From NCBI RefSeq assembly GCF_000802205.1, contig NZ_CP012850.1, positions 682,001-746,000 on the forward strand: a stretch of DNA of 64,000 bases. The letters are read 5' to 3'. The notes under the pieces were generated by a model. The model was not told where the DNA came from. It did not search any database and saw only the letters and a program-made list of their open reading frames with translations. Below, one piece after another: positions 8,794 through 18,025 of the stretch. The stretch comes from Candidatus Nitrosocosmicus oleophilus. Its GTDB lineage: Archaea; Thermoproteota; Nitrososphaeria; Nitrososphaerales; Nitrososphaeraceae. The position numbers were made by a program, and so were the translations under genes. Every line of letters starts with the position of its first letter. The first letter of the stretch is position 1.

Positions 8794-10911
8794 TTGAGTA
8801 ATGAAAATCTAAAGAACATTTTCCTGTCACCATCTTCTATTGCTGTAATAGGAGCATCAGAAAAACCTGGGGTAGGTAAAGCTATTTTTTCCAATATATT
8901 GAACGGCTATAAGGGAAAAATATATCCGATTACCCCGACTAGTTCATCGGTATCGGGCATAAAAGCCTACAAAAGCGTACTTGATGTCGATGACAACATT
9001 GACCTTGCGGTAGTCGCCACTCCAAATAGAATCGTTCCCGCAGTTATGGAAGAAATAGGAAAAAAAAATATAAAATCTTGCATAATTGTTTCTGCAGGCT
9101 TTAAAGAAGTTGACGAAACTGGTGCACAATTGGAACAACAAGTACAAGATGTTGGTAAAAAATATGGAATCAGAATAATAGGGCCTAATTGCCTTGGAAT
9201 AATGAGTCTTACAGATCAAAATCTTATGAATTTAACATTTTTGAAAATTACTCCTAAACATGGCGAAATAGCTCTTGTTTCTCAGAGTGGAGCCATTTGC
9301 GCAGCTACTGTAGAGGATGCCATAGCTCAGGGAATAGGGTTTTCCAAAGTAATTAGTATGGGAAACAAGGTGGACATGAATGAAACTGATATACTTGAAT
9401 TATTAGAAGATGATCCTTATACCAAAGTGATTGTGATGTATTTGGAGGATATCCATGATGGACGACGGTTCATGAATACTTCTAAAAGAATTACTTTGGA
9501 AAAAAGAAAACCAATTATTGTTTTAAAATCTGGTAGGACTCCAGAAGGTGCCAGAGCAGCAATGTCTCATACAGGTGCATTGATGGGTTCAGACGAAGTA
9601 TACGATGCTGTATTTAAGCAAGCTGGTGTGATTAGGGTAGATACAATGCAGGAATTATTTGAATTAGCAACTGCTTTTTCAAAACAGCCTTTACCAATGA
9701 ATAACTTGGGGGTGGTAATTGTTTCTAATGCAGGCGGACCTGCAATCATTTCCACCGATTCTTGTTCCAAATATAATATACAAATGGCAGATATTTCTAA
9801 TTCAAGAGAAAGTATAGCTAAGGTTATCCCGCCGCATGGATCCTCCAGAAATCCTGTTGATATAGTAGGCGATGCGGATTTCAATAGATTTGAAAAAGTA
9901 TTGGTTGAAGTATTGTCTAATTCTAATGTTGGGTCTGTAGTAACAATGTGTACCCCTTCTGCGACTTTAGATTATAATGAATTAGCCAATACAATAATTC
10001 GAACATCAAAGAATAGTGGAAAGACAATGCTAGCTGCATTAATGGGTTTGGCTGAAGGTGTTGAAAACAAATCTATATTGTCAGAAGGAGGAGTACCTCA
10101 TTTTATGTATGCAGAACCTGCCATAAGAACATTAGATTCGATGTATAAGTTTAGTAATTGGTTAAGCAACAAAAAGGAATCTATACCATCTTTCTCCGTT
10201 AATAAGGAGAAGGTTAAGGATGTTATATCTAGCGTTTACGAACAAAGCAGAACAAATCTTTTGGAAGATGAGGGCTATGCTGTACTTCAAGCGTACGGAT
10301 TTCCAGTTCCAAAAAGTATGCTAGTAAATAATGAAGATGATGCTGTTAAATCTGCAATAGAAATTGGTTATCCTGTTGTCATGAAAATATCTTCAAAAGA
10401 TATTATACACAAATCAGAATCGGGTGGTGTAAAAGTTGGTTTAAAAAATACCGATGATGTTCGAAATGCGTATAATTCTATCATGTCTAGTGTAAAAAAT
10501 TATAATCCAAACGCAAGAATTGAAGGTGTATTGATCCAGGAAATGGTAACCAATTCCAAAGAATTAATCCTTGGTGCAAAACAAGACAAATTATTTGGGC
10601 CATTGCTGATGTTTGGATTAGGAGGAATCTACGTTGAGATTTTGAAGGATGTAAATTTCAGGTTGGCTCCTATTTCTGAATCCGAAGCCAGAGAAATGGT
10701 GGATTCAATCAAAACAATTTCGTTATTGAAAGGCGCAAGAGGTGAAAAATCATCAGATATCCCATCCGTAGTTGATTGCTTGCTAAGATTGTCTCAACTA
10801 ATTACAGATTTTCCAGAAATCGAAGAATTTGATATTAATCCGTTACTGGTCCTAGAGGAAGGACGTGGTTCACGGGTAGTAGATGTGAGAATTGGATTAA
10901 AAAATAAATAG
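8794..10911 (+). CDS. ADP-forming acyl-CoA synthetase (fused alpha-beta), candidate 3HP/4HB-CoA synthetase
   Basis: 705 residues. The N-terminal half is a CoA-binding and CoA-ligase unit (SIAVIGASEKPGVGKAIFSN, then IIGPNCLGIMS and SQSGAICAA, with the phospho-His candidate His259 in AAMSHTGAL). The C-terminal third is an ATP-grasp domain (YPVVMKISSKDIIHKSESGG, then FGLGGIYVEILKDVNFRLAP). In Nitrosopumilus, enzymes of this layout activate 3-hydroxypropionate and 4-hydroxybutyrate in the energy-saving CO2-fixation cycle. That assignment here is by family and organism, and acetate activation is an alternative. The start is TTG at 8794, about 26 bp after an ATTTTTATAACC box, consistent with a leaderless transcript. 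Confidence 0.85.
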   Translation: MSNENLKNIFLSPSSIAVIGASEKPGVGKAIFSNILNGYKGKIYPITPTSSSVSGIKAYKSVLDVDDNIDLAVVATPNRIVPAVMEEIGKKNIKSCIIVSAGFKEVDETGAQLEQQVQDVGKKYGIRIIGPNCLGIMSLTDQNLMNLTFLKITPKHGEIALVSQSGAICAATVEDAIAQGIGFSKVISMGNKVDMNETDILELLEDDPYTKVIVMYLEDIHDGRRFMNTSKRITLEKRKPIIVLKSGRTPEGARAAMSHTGALMGSDEVYDAVFKQAGVIRVDTMQELFELATAFSKQPLPMNNLGVVIVSNAGGPAIISTDSCSKYNIQMADISNSRESIAKVIPPHGSSRNPVDIVGDADFNRFEKVLVEVLSNSNVGSVVTMCTPSATLDYNELANTIIRTSKNSGKTMLAALMGLAEGVENKSILSEGGVPHFMYAEPAIRTLDSMYKFSNWLSNKKESIPSFSVNKEKVKDVISSVYEQSRTNLLEDEGYAVLQAYGFPVPKSMLVNNEDDAVKSAIEIGYPVVMKISSKDIIHKSESGGVKVGLKNTDDVRNAYNSIMSSVKNYNPNARIEGVLIQEMVTNSKELILGAKQDKLFGPLLMFGLGGIYVEILKDVNFRLAPISESEAREMVDSIKTISLLKGARGEKSSDIPSVVDCLLRLSQLITDFPEIEEFDINPLLVLEEGRGSRVVDVRIGLKNK

Positions 10912-10916
10912 CTTTT

Positions 10917-11855
10917 TCATTCCAATTTTTTGCCACATTCTTCACAAAAAATAGATTCTACTTCATTATTGTATTTGCAATTTCTACACGTTTTACCATC
11001 TAATTTTGTTGCTGCTGCTGCTGCTGCTGCTGATGAACTATCGATGTCCGTATTACTGCTACTATTACCATTATCACTACTAACGTTATGAATACTTCCA
11101 GAACCTCTTGATTTAATCTCGTTAGACTGGGAATTTTGGTCTGCCAATATAATTATGTCTCCTATTTTAGAAATCTTATTCCATTCTATTTCTTTAACTT
11201 CATTGTTTGAATTTTTTATCTTGAAACTGAATTCAACATTCCCATCTAATAATTTTCTTAAACCAATTTCCTGTACTTTACCAATTAGGTGTGCATTATT
11301 ATCATAAGTTGACATCCCAATTATTTTTTCAATATGCACATACGTGGATTTTACATCTGGAATGACTTTATCATCATTGTTATTTTCAATTTGATTGATT
11401 GGTTTACTGCTCTTGCTCTTGTTTTCGCTCTTGCTTTCATTTCTATTTTCTGTTTCTAGTACTTCGTTAACTCTGTCTTGCTCTTGCTCTACTTCTCTTT
11501 TTCCTCCCCCTTCTTCTATTTCTTCTTTTTTTGATTCATCAAATTTTCTATACTGTGCTATAATGTAATCACAGGTTTTGCATTTGTATTCTCCTTTTTC
11601 TTTTAGTATTATATTCTCACCCAGATCTTCGTTGGGGTTTTCAAATTCAAGATTAGGTGCTCCTTGATATTCTTTTTCACATTTGTTACAATAATATTTC
11701 TTAAATCTTTCTTTATCTAACTTGCCTATGCCTGCCAAAAAAAGTTCAGGACCACCCAAATTTGCTATCTTTTGCTCGTCGTCACTAACCTTTGCAATTG
11801 CATATCCTCCAGAACCTCTTAATTTTTTTTCGACAAATGTTTTTTCCTTACTCAT
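10917..11855 (-). CDS. Zinc-ribbon / PRC-barrel-like / zinc-ribbon protein
   Basis: 312 residues. An N-terminal zinc-ribbon-like part has CNKCEKEY near residue 57 and CKTCDYIIAQY near residue 93. A charged low-complexity linker follows, rich in Glu, Lys, Asn and Ser. At about residues 170-235 is a PRC-barrel-like domain (IGMSTYDNNAHLIGKVQEI). A Ser/Asn tract and a run of seven alanines from a GCN microsatellite come next. The protein ends in a second zinc ribbon (CRNCKYN, then CEECGKKLE). Similar tripartite proteins occur in Nitrososphaeria, but I know no function. RNA or protein binding is only a guess. It is convergent with the synthetase gene, with a 5-bp gap. Confidence 0.75.
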   Translation of the reverse strand: MSKEKTFVEKKLRGSGGYAIAKVSDDEQKIANLGGPELFLAGIGKLDKERFKKYYCNKCEKEYQGAPNLEFENPNEDLGENIILKEKGEYKCKTCDYIIAQYRKFDESKKEEIEEGGGKREVEQEQDRVNEVLETENRNESKSENKSKSSKPINQIENNNDDKVIPDVKSTYVHIEKIIGMSTYDNNAHLIGKVQEIGLRKLLDGNVEFSFKIKNSNNEVKEIEWNKISKIGDIIILADQNSQSNEIKSRGSGSIHNVSSDNGNSSSNTDIDSSSAAAAAAATKLDGKTCRNCKYNNEVESIFCEECGKKLE

Positions 11856-11948
11856 GGTTACAAGGCCAATTAAAGGTGAAATCCAAATAATATATAGGTA
11901 TCTTGGTTTAAATGTTACAAATTAGGCTTTATGAACAAGAAAAAAATG

Positions 11949-12407
11949 TTAATCAGGACCCACTATAGGTAGTGCCTTGCTAGCGGGCAAAGTTATTATT
12001 TTTTCTTGTTGGTCTTTATCTATTCTTTCAAATTCAAGTGTCATCTCAATAGGTGCGTTATATTTTAAACTCAGTTCTTCTGCAAGTTGAGCTATAGATT
12101 GTTTATCTGCAAATTCTTTAGAACCTTGCAAGAATCCCCTTGTTTGTTTATATGCTACTTTACCACCAAACTTTGAATTGAGAAAATTTGCAATATCTTT
12201 AACCTTTTCAACCGGTATCTCGTTGTAGTAGAAACATATTCCATTAACAGGTTCCTTATCAAATGGCGTTCCGTACCTATACCAAAATACACCAAAATGC
12301 TCATGGTCTCCTTGTAAACATTTAATCTCCCAATGATTTACATTGTCAATCGGATAAGTTCCCTCTCTTAAATCATTTAGGCTGAGCCTCCAGTATCTAA
12401 CACGCAT
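11949..12407 (-). CDS. Conserved hypothetical protein, 152 residues
   Basis: Not recognised. It is soluble, with no signal peptide or membrane helix, and a mixed alpha/beta composition. It begins MRVRYWRLSLNDLREGTYP, and the middle is rich in aromatic residues (HFGVFWYRYGTPFDKEP, ICFYYNEIP). The C-terminal part has charged helices. The ATG at 12407 is preceded by an AT-rich stretch. It is a single gene between the zinc-ribbon protein and the divergent HEAT-repeat gene, with coding-like composition and full length. No catalytic motif stands out. Confidence 0.7.
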   Translation of the reverse strand: MRVRYWRLSLNDLREGTYPIDNVNHWEIKCLQGDHEHFGVFWYRYGTPFDKEPVNGICFYYNEIPVEKVKDIANFLNSKFGGKVAYKQTRGFLQGSKEFADKQSIAQLAEELSLKYNAPIEMTLEFERIDKDQQEKIITLPASKALPIVGPD

Positions 12408-12594
12408 GTTTATTTAGGGATAGGATTATGCATTTTATATTTGTAGATTTATTTTGATGTTCTAAATCTACTTTTTGGTTTACAAAGGCATTGTATTCCT
12501 TAATGTGACTTGCTAGAAAAAAAAGTTGTAATGAATTTTCCTAAGGGAGAATTTTACAAACCGTTATAAATCCTTGTAATTTGTCTAAATCTAT

Positions 12595-13071
12595 TTGGAT
12601 AATAGATTGAACTTGTTAATGGAAATGGAACAACGCTTTGATAATAAAGACGAGACATATTTTAAGAATCTAGTTGACCACAAGGATTATGTAATAAGAA
12701 CTAGAGCCGTATGCATACTAGCAGATATTTCTGGAGAAAAAGCCATTGAATCTATTGGACGAGTTCTATTAAATGATTCAGACCAACTTGTAAGACACGA
12801 AGCAGCCTTTTCTCTAGGCCAATTAGGGCACACAAGGGGAATAGACGTTTTATCAAAAGCTGTGCTAGAGGATCCAAGTTTTTTTGTTAGACATGAGGCC
12901 GCAGTAGCATTGGGAGTTATAGGATCCGAACAATCACGCAAAACCCTTGAACAAGCACTAAATGATGAGAGCGAAGAGGTAAGGGAATCTGCAATGATAG
13001 CACTAGCAAATCTGGATTATATCGCGCATGTACAAAGAACTAACAAGTTTACAAGTTTGACCGGTGGATAA
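12595..13071 (+). CDS. HEAT-like repeat protein
   Basis: 158 residues built from about four HEAT-like helical repeats of roughly 30 residues. Matching repeat cores are VIRTRAVCILADIS, LVRHEAAFSLGQLG, FVRHEAAVALGVIG and EVRESAMIALANL. This is a PBS-lyase-type HEAT pattern, also found in deoxyhypusine hydroxylase. The His-Glu metal pairs of that enzyme appear only partly (RHEAA twice), so a scaffold role is more likely than hydroxylation. The start is TTG at 12595, about 28 bp after a GTTATAAAT box, which favours a leaderless transcript. A downstream in-frame ATG at 12619 is possible. Confidence 0.82.
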   Translation: MDNRLNLLMEMEQRFDNKDETYFKNLVDHKDYVIRTRAVCILADISGEKAIESIGRVLLNDSDQLVRHEAAFSLGQLGHTRGIDVLSKAVLEDPSFFVRHEAAVALGVIGSEQSRKTLEQALNDESEEVRESAMIALANLDYIAHVQRTNKFTSLTGG

Positions 13072-13218
13072 TTAAGATGATTATTGATTCAAATTCAAGA
13101 AATTAAGACCATCAATCTTACACAGGGAAATATAATATTATTCCATACTCTATAGATGCGTTGGTAATTATAAAAATCGACAAATTAATATTGATTCTCG
13201 AAAAAATAGTATTATAAG

Positions 13219-13704
13219 ATGTCTGATCTCAAACAAGATGAAGGCCTTACTCTACTTCTTGAGGAAAAAGTAAACGAATTTAATGAGTGGCGTTTAGAAA
13301 ATCTCACTATAAAATTAGACTTTACAGGAACTGATTTTTCAAATAAAGATATTTCTAACGCTTATCTTAATGGTGTTAATCTTACTGGATGTGATTTTTC
13401 AAATTCAATAGTCGTGGGCACTAATTTCGTGCAATCCAATTTGTCTGAAACTACTTTTGAAGGTTCCGACATGTCTGAAGCTTTGATTATGTACGCCACA
13501 GTAAAGGGTTCTAATATTGTCAAAACTCAATTAAGTAATACCAATTTTATGTGGTCTGATTTACAGAATTCAGATCTCAGGGAAAGCATTATGTACAAGA
13601 CTATTTTTGTTGAGGCCGATCTCAGAAATGCCAATACCGAAGGATTAGATAAAAATGACGCGTATTTAAAATATGCAAAATTGAAAGGAACTACTTGGGA
13701 ATAA
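13219..13704 (+). CDS. Pentapeptide repeat protein
   Basis: 161 residues. From about residue 30 to the end it follows the A(D/N)LXX pattern: FTGTDFSNKDISNAYLNGVN, then GCDFSNS, SNLSETTFEGSDMSEALI, SDLQNSDLRES and EADLRNANTEG. Such repeats form a right-handed quadrilateral beta-helix. The first 30 residues are a charged helix. Family roles vary, including DNA mimicry and unknown binding functions, and no target can be named here. It is cytoplasmic by sequence, with no signal peptide. It stands alone between the HEAT gene and the kinase gene. Confidence 0.88.
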   Translation: MSDLKQDEGLTLLLEEKVNEFNEWRLENLTIKLDFTGTDFSNKDISNAYLNGVNLTGCDFSNSIVVGTNFVQSNLSETTFEGSDMSEALIMYATVKGSNIVKTQLSNTNFMWSDLQNSDLRESIMYKTIFVEADLRNANTEGLDKNDAYLKYAKLKGTTWE

Positions 13705-13939
13705 CATTTTTTCAATTATCTGTAGACTTGAGCAACATCATTATGTAAAAAAAATCACTGCAAGTATTTTCAAACCAAGTTGCCTATTTTTCTCTATTTT
13801 ATAACTATTGGGTTAACTTAGATTAATAACTAAAACCATTGTCATTTTGTGTCGTATAGTTTTTTGGTTTTGTTAATGTAACAAAGTCATTGTATCATTA
13901 ACGATACCTTTTTTATTAAATAATTGATATTTACTCTTG

Positions 13940-15982
13940 ATGAATATTGCACAGTCAATCCAAAATAACACTTTAATAAATAAAATGGTTCTAACTAAAA
14001 CTATGATTGCATGTCCATTAATGATGACTATGCATGTAAATTTATGGAATGTAAATGCAATAAAGTTAAAGAGCTTGGAAAATAAACATGATATTAGTCA
14101 AAGTGTAGAATGTATTATTGTGATGGTACAATGGATTACAATTTTCGTATATATCTCCTTATCTGCCTTGCTGCCATCTTTTTATATTGTTGTCAATATA
14201 AAACAATCTAAACCATTTAATACCATTTTATATAAAAAATTAATATGTCTGCATAACTTTTTAGATAAGATGGAGGAAATAGGTACTGCAGAAGGATTAG
14301 AAGAGTCCACAAAAACAATCCTCAATGTATTAAATAATTCAACAAACAGTCTTTTAATTTGTGCAGACCAGTACTGGCCTTCAGTCGCGATTGGCATAGA
14401 AGTATTTAATAAAGGGATGTTTGACTTAAAGAAAAGAAATGTAAAATGCAGGTTTATTACAGAAGTAACTAAAGAAAATATTGCTTTTTGTAAAGAATTA
14501 TTGAAGATAGCTGCAGTACATCATTTACCTGGATTAAAAGGAAATTTTGCAGTAAATGAAAATGAGTACATTGCATCGGCGACAATGAAAAATTTACAAT
14601 TATTGTCTCAAGTGGTATACAGCAATTCAAAGGCAGTTGTAGAACAACATAATTTCTTTTTTGAGAATCTGTGGGATAAATCAATTTCTGCAACAGAGAA
14701 AATTGATGAAATTGAAAAGGGTATTGTTCCTGAAATTGTAGCTGTCATTAAAAATCCCCTCGAAATAAAAAACATCTATTTTGATGTTCTAAAATCCAGT
14801 GTTACTGAAATAATGCTTATTCTTACAACATCCACTGTTTTTCTAAGTGAGGAAAACGATGGATTAATGCAATCTTTGATAGATGCTTCAAATAGAAATG
14901 TAAAAATAAGAATAATTACTCCGTCATTTAGTAACGCAAAAAATGAGATTGACAATCTAAGTCAAAAGAACAAAATTGAAGTTAGACGTATCGAATCGCC
15001 TTTTGATGCGCCGATAAATATACTAGTCGTAGATGAAAAGTATTCACTGATAGTTGAATTAAAGAATGACACAAAGCAGAAATTTACCGAAGCAGTTGGC
15101 TCGGCGATATATTCTACAAGTCAACCAAATGTTATATCATTTGTTACCATTTTTGATACATTATGGAAACAAACAGAGCTATATGAAAAACTAAAAGACG
15201 CAGATAATCTTAAAGAAGAATATATAAAAAAACTGCGGGTGGCCGACAAAGCAAAAGACGAGTTTGTTAATATAGCTGCCCATGAACTACGAACTCCAAC
15301 ACAAAGCATTTTGACATTTGCAAATTTATTAAAATATGATGTTAATAAAAATGAATCTATAGAAGCGATTTATAGGAACGCTAAAAGACTCAACGTTTTG
15401 ATAAAAAATATTTTAGATGTTACTAAAATCGAAAGTAACAAACTTGTATTACATCAAGAAAATTTTAACATAAACGATTTATTAACTACCGTCATAAAGG
15501 ATTACACAAGACAGTTAAAAAAACCTACTTATAAAAGGCGCATAAAAGTGTATTATACTCTACAGAGTGAAATCTTAGGACCGGATGCTCTTATTCATGC
15601 TGATAAGGAAAGAATTATTCAGGTTATTTCAAATTTGCTCGATAATGCAATAAAATTTATTGAAAAAGATGGATTGATTAGGATAACTCTTAAGATATCA
15701 AAAGGAGAGAGTCCACATGCGAATGGATACGCAGAAATAATAATTAAAGACAGTGGAAGTGGGATTTCAGAAGAAATCCTTCCTCATCTTTTTAGTAAAT
15801 TTTCTACTAGGTCGTTTCAAGGTACCGGATTGGGATTGTACATTTCAAAGAATATTATTGAGTCTCATAGTGGAAGTATGTGGGCTGAAAATAATAAAGA
15901 TGGAAAAGGTGCAACTTTCTCTTTTAGAATTCCATTAATTAAGACCGATCTGATTCAAAATAGTTCTGGGGTGAGTATATAA
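13940..15982 (+). CDS. Sensor histidine kinase with thaumarchaeal N-terminal sensor region
   Basis: HisKA has the phospho-His in NIAAHELRTPTQS, with the H-box around residue 450. HATPase follows, with the N-box (LLDNAIKFIE), the G1 box (DSGSGIS) and the G2 box (GTGLGLYISKNIIESH). Upstream are two alpha/beta sensor-like segments and a short coiled coil. The start is uncertain. From ATG 13940, 680 residues include one membrane-like helix around 55-75. ATG 14270, 12 nt after the spacing expected from a TTATATAA box at about 14228, would give 570 residues beginning right at the sensor region. The gene for a lone receiver starts 1 nt after the stop, so the two form an operon. Confidence 0.88.
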   Translation: MNIAQSIQNNTLINKMVLTKTMIACPLMMTMHVNLWNVNAIKLKSLENKHDISQSVECIIVMVQWITIFVYISLSALLPSFYIVVNIKQSKPFNTILYKKLICLHNFLDKMEEIGTAEGLEESTKTILNVLNNSTNSLLICADQYWPSVAIGIEVFNKGMFDLKKRNVKCRFITEVTKENIAFCKELLKIAAVHHLPGLKGNFAVNENEYIASATMKNLQLLSQVVYSNSKAVVEQHNFFFENLWDKSISATEKIDEIEKGIVPEIVAVIKNPLEIKNIYFDVLKSSVTEIMLILTTSTVFLSEENDGLMQSLIDASNRNVKIRIITPSFSNAKNEIDNLSQKNKIEVRRIESPFDAPINILVVDEKYSLIVELKNDTKQKFTEAVGSAIYSTSQPNVISFVTIFDTLWKQTELYEKLKDADNLKEEYIKKLRVADKAKDEFVNIAAHELRTPTQSILTFANLLKYDVNKNESIEAIYRNAKRLNVLIKNILDVTKIESNKLVLHQENFNINDLLTTVIKDYTRQLKKPTYKRRIKVYYTLQSEILGPDALIHADKERIIQVISNLLDNAIKFIEKDGLIRITLKISKGESPHANGYAEIIIKDSGSGISEEILPHLFSKFSTRSFQGTGLGLYISKNIIESHSGSMWAENNKDGKGATFSFRIPLIKTDLIQNSSGVSI

Positions 15983-15983
15983 A

Positions 15984-16367
15984 ATGAAAATCAAAAAAAA
16001 TAAAATAAAAATTCTTATCGTAGATGACGAGGATGATATTACTTTATCTTTTAAACGTATCTTAGAAATTCATGGATTTGAAGTGGATGCCTTTAATGAT
16101 TCAAAGTTAGCTTTGTCAAAATTTAAAGTAAATTACTACGATATTGCACTTCTTGATATTAAGATGCCATATATAGATGGTTTTGATTTGTACAAGCAAA
16201 TAAAGGAAATGGACGATAACATCAAAATATGTTTTTTGACTGCTAGCGAGGCTTATTATCAAAAATTTCGGGAAAAGGACTATCATGAATTAAGTAGGGA
16301 TTTATTTATCCAAAAACCAATTGAACTCGAAGAATTATTAAAAAGACTTGCCTATTTGATGAAATAA
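15984..16367 (+). CDS. Single-domain response regulator (receiver)
   Basis: 127 residues, all receiver domain: the acidic pair in VDDEDD, phospho-acceptor Asp in ALLDIKMP, a Thr in CFLTAS and a Lys in IQKPIE. There is no output domain. It is probably the phosphorylation partner of the histidine kinase just upstream (ATG 1 nt after the kinase stop). A receiver with no DNA-binding part may act by protein contact or pass phosphate on. The cyclase-receiver fusion encoded 290 bp downstream is a plausible partner in the same network, by position only. Confidence 0.92.
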   Translation: MKIKKNKIKILIVDDEDDITLSFKRILEIHGFEVDAFNDSKLALSKFKVNYYDIALLDIKMPYIDGFDLYKQIKEMDDNIKICFLTASEAYYQKFREKDYHELSRDLFIQKPIELEELLKRLAYLMK

Positions 16368-16656
16368 TCATAATGACAGGATTGGGTGTCTCATCAACCC
16401 AAAGGACAAGTCTTCAACCTATACAGCCCTCACAAATCCGTAATAAGTAAACCATTGTCCTCATTATTATTATCTGACTCTAACGACAATAGCATTATAA
16501 TTTACAATAGTAATGTTTTTAAACCTTGTTTTAATAAGCAAAGTTAACAGTGTATTGAACCACCGTGACCAAAGCTTCAAGTATTGCGCTAAAACGATTC
16601 TTTTATAATGATATTGGTATATATTTGCAATAATAAACAAAAGTCATAAATAGTAC

Positions 16657-17889
16657 ATGATCTGTATTATCCATATAAAGATGATAGATAGTCTAAATGA
16701 TCTATCTAATTACGATAAGGAGAATAACTCTGAGAGTACTTTCAATAGTTCCAGCGATGGTATTCCAAGATCAAATGCCGATCCGAATAGTTTAACTAAA
16801 GAAAGTAATCAAGAACAAATAAATTTTATTAATTTTACACAGCAATATTGTATCGGATTTATCGATATAATTAATTCCACTCAAGAAACTGCAAAAATAA
16901 AAGACCCTAAAAAGTTAAGAAAATATTATTCACTTTTTTTGAATTCGATGAGTACTATACTTAATCAATACCATGGAAAAATTATTAAAAATAGTGGAGA
17001 TAATTTGTTTTTTTACTTTCCAAAAACATCAAATCCTGGTGATCTACATGCATTGCAAAACGTTTTTGATTGCAGCAATTCAATGATTAAATCAAACAAA
17101 CCTTTGAATCAAGAACTGGCAGCAGAAAACTTACCTCCAGTCCATTATAGAATTAGTATGGATTATGGATTAGTAGAAGTTGCCTTGGGCTCTAATAACA
17201 AGGAAGTAGATTTATTTGGCTCGGTAGTAAATGAATGCGCTAAAATAAACAGCTTGTCTAAATCAAATGGATTGGTAATAGGAAAGAACTTGCATAGTTT
17301 ATTAATCAATTCAACATTTGGTAAAGAATTTGAAATATCTGAGATTGAACTATCATTGGATGGGAATAGCAAAAATATTAATTCCTGTTATACAATAATA
17401 GATAATAGAAATTTATTAATCGCAAACAAACGGGATGAAGCCCTCAAACACCAAGTCCCTTCTAATGAAATCAAACGAACTAGTCAAATAGAAAACAAAA
17501 AGTACAATATCTTACTAATAGATGACGAGGAGGATATTCTATACACATTTCATTCACTGTTAAAAAAGGAAGGATATCAAGTACATTCTTATTCAAATCC
17601 TATCGAAGCTCTAGAAAACTTGGCAAAAAAAAATTCTCATAATTATGATTTGGTAGTTATGGATATAAGAATGCGCGAGGTGAGCGGAATAAGGCTATTC
17701 TACAGATTTAAAGCGATAGATCCATATTTGAATATCATTTTTGTAACTGCTCTAGATCTGGTTGGCGAGTTCGTCGAAGCTTTACCTGAAATCAAAATGA
17801 CTGAAATTGTGAGAAAACCTTTAAACGGTCAACAGTTTTTATCGATCATAAAAAGGAAGTTAGCTGAAACTAAAACAGTTGGTAAATGA
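16657..17889 (+). CDS. Class III nucleotidyl cyclase-like domain fused to a C-terminal receiver
   Basis: 410 residues. Residues about 65-250 form a class III cyclase homology domain. The two metal Asp positions are seen in GFIDIINST and KNSGDNLF, with the Lys expected for adenine recognition before the second and an Asp in DLFGSVVN. The Asn of the transition-state pair is present (VVNECAKIN), but the Arg is replaced by Lys, so activity may be altered. Residues about 285-405 form a receiver (LLIDDEEDI, VVMDIRMREV, VRKPL). This inverted order (output first, receiver last) recurs in the paralogue at 29506-30678. No membrane helix is seen. The start is ATG 16657; ATG 16681 is possible. Confidence 0.85.
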   Translation: MICIIHIKMIDSLNDLSNYDKENNSESTFNSSSDGIPRSNADPNSLTKESNQEQINFINFTQQYCIGFIDIINSTQETAKIKDPKKLRKYYSLFLNSMSTILNQYHGKIIKNSGDNLFFYFPKTSNPGDLHALQNVFDCSNSMIKSNKPLNQELAAENLPPVHYRISMDYGLVEVALGSNNKEVDLFGSVVNECAKINSLSKSNGLVIGKNLHSLLINSTFGKEFEISEIELSLDGNSKNINSCYTIIDNRNLLIANKRDEALKHQVPSNEIKRTSQIENKKYNILLIDDEEDILYTFHSLLKKEGYQVHSYSNPIEALENLAKKNSHNYDLVVMDIRMREVSGIRLFYRFKAIDPYLNIIFVTALDLVGEFVEALPEIKMTEIVRKPLNGQQFLSIIKRKLAETKTVGK

Positions 17890-18025
17890 CAGTATTGGAT
17901 TTGTTAATTTTTGCTATCTTTGGTGTTGAAATTGAATTCGTACTTGAATTCATAACTAGTAGTAGACCAATAGACTTTCCTAACCTGTCGAATATTTTGA
18001 ATTTTATAATAATCATTGGTTAAAG

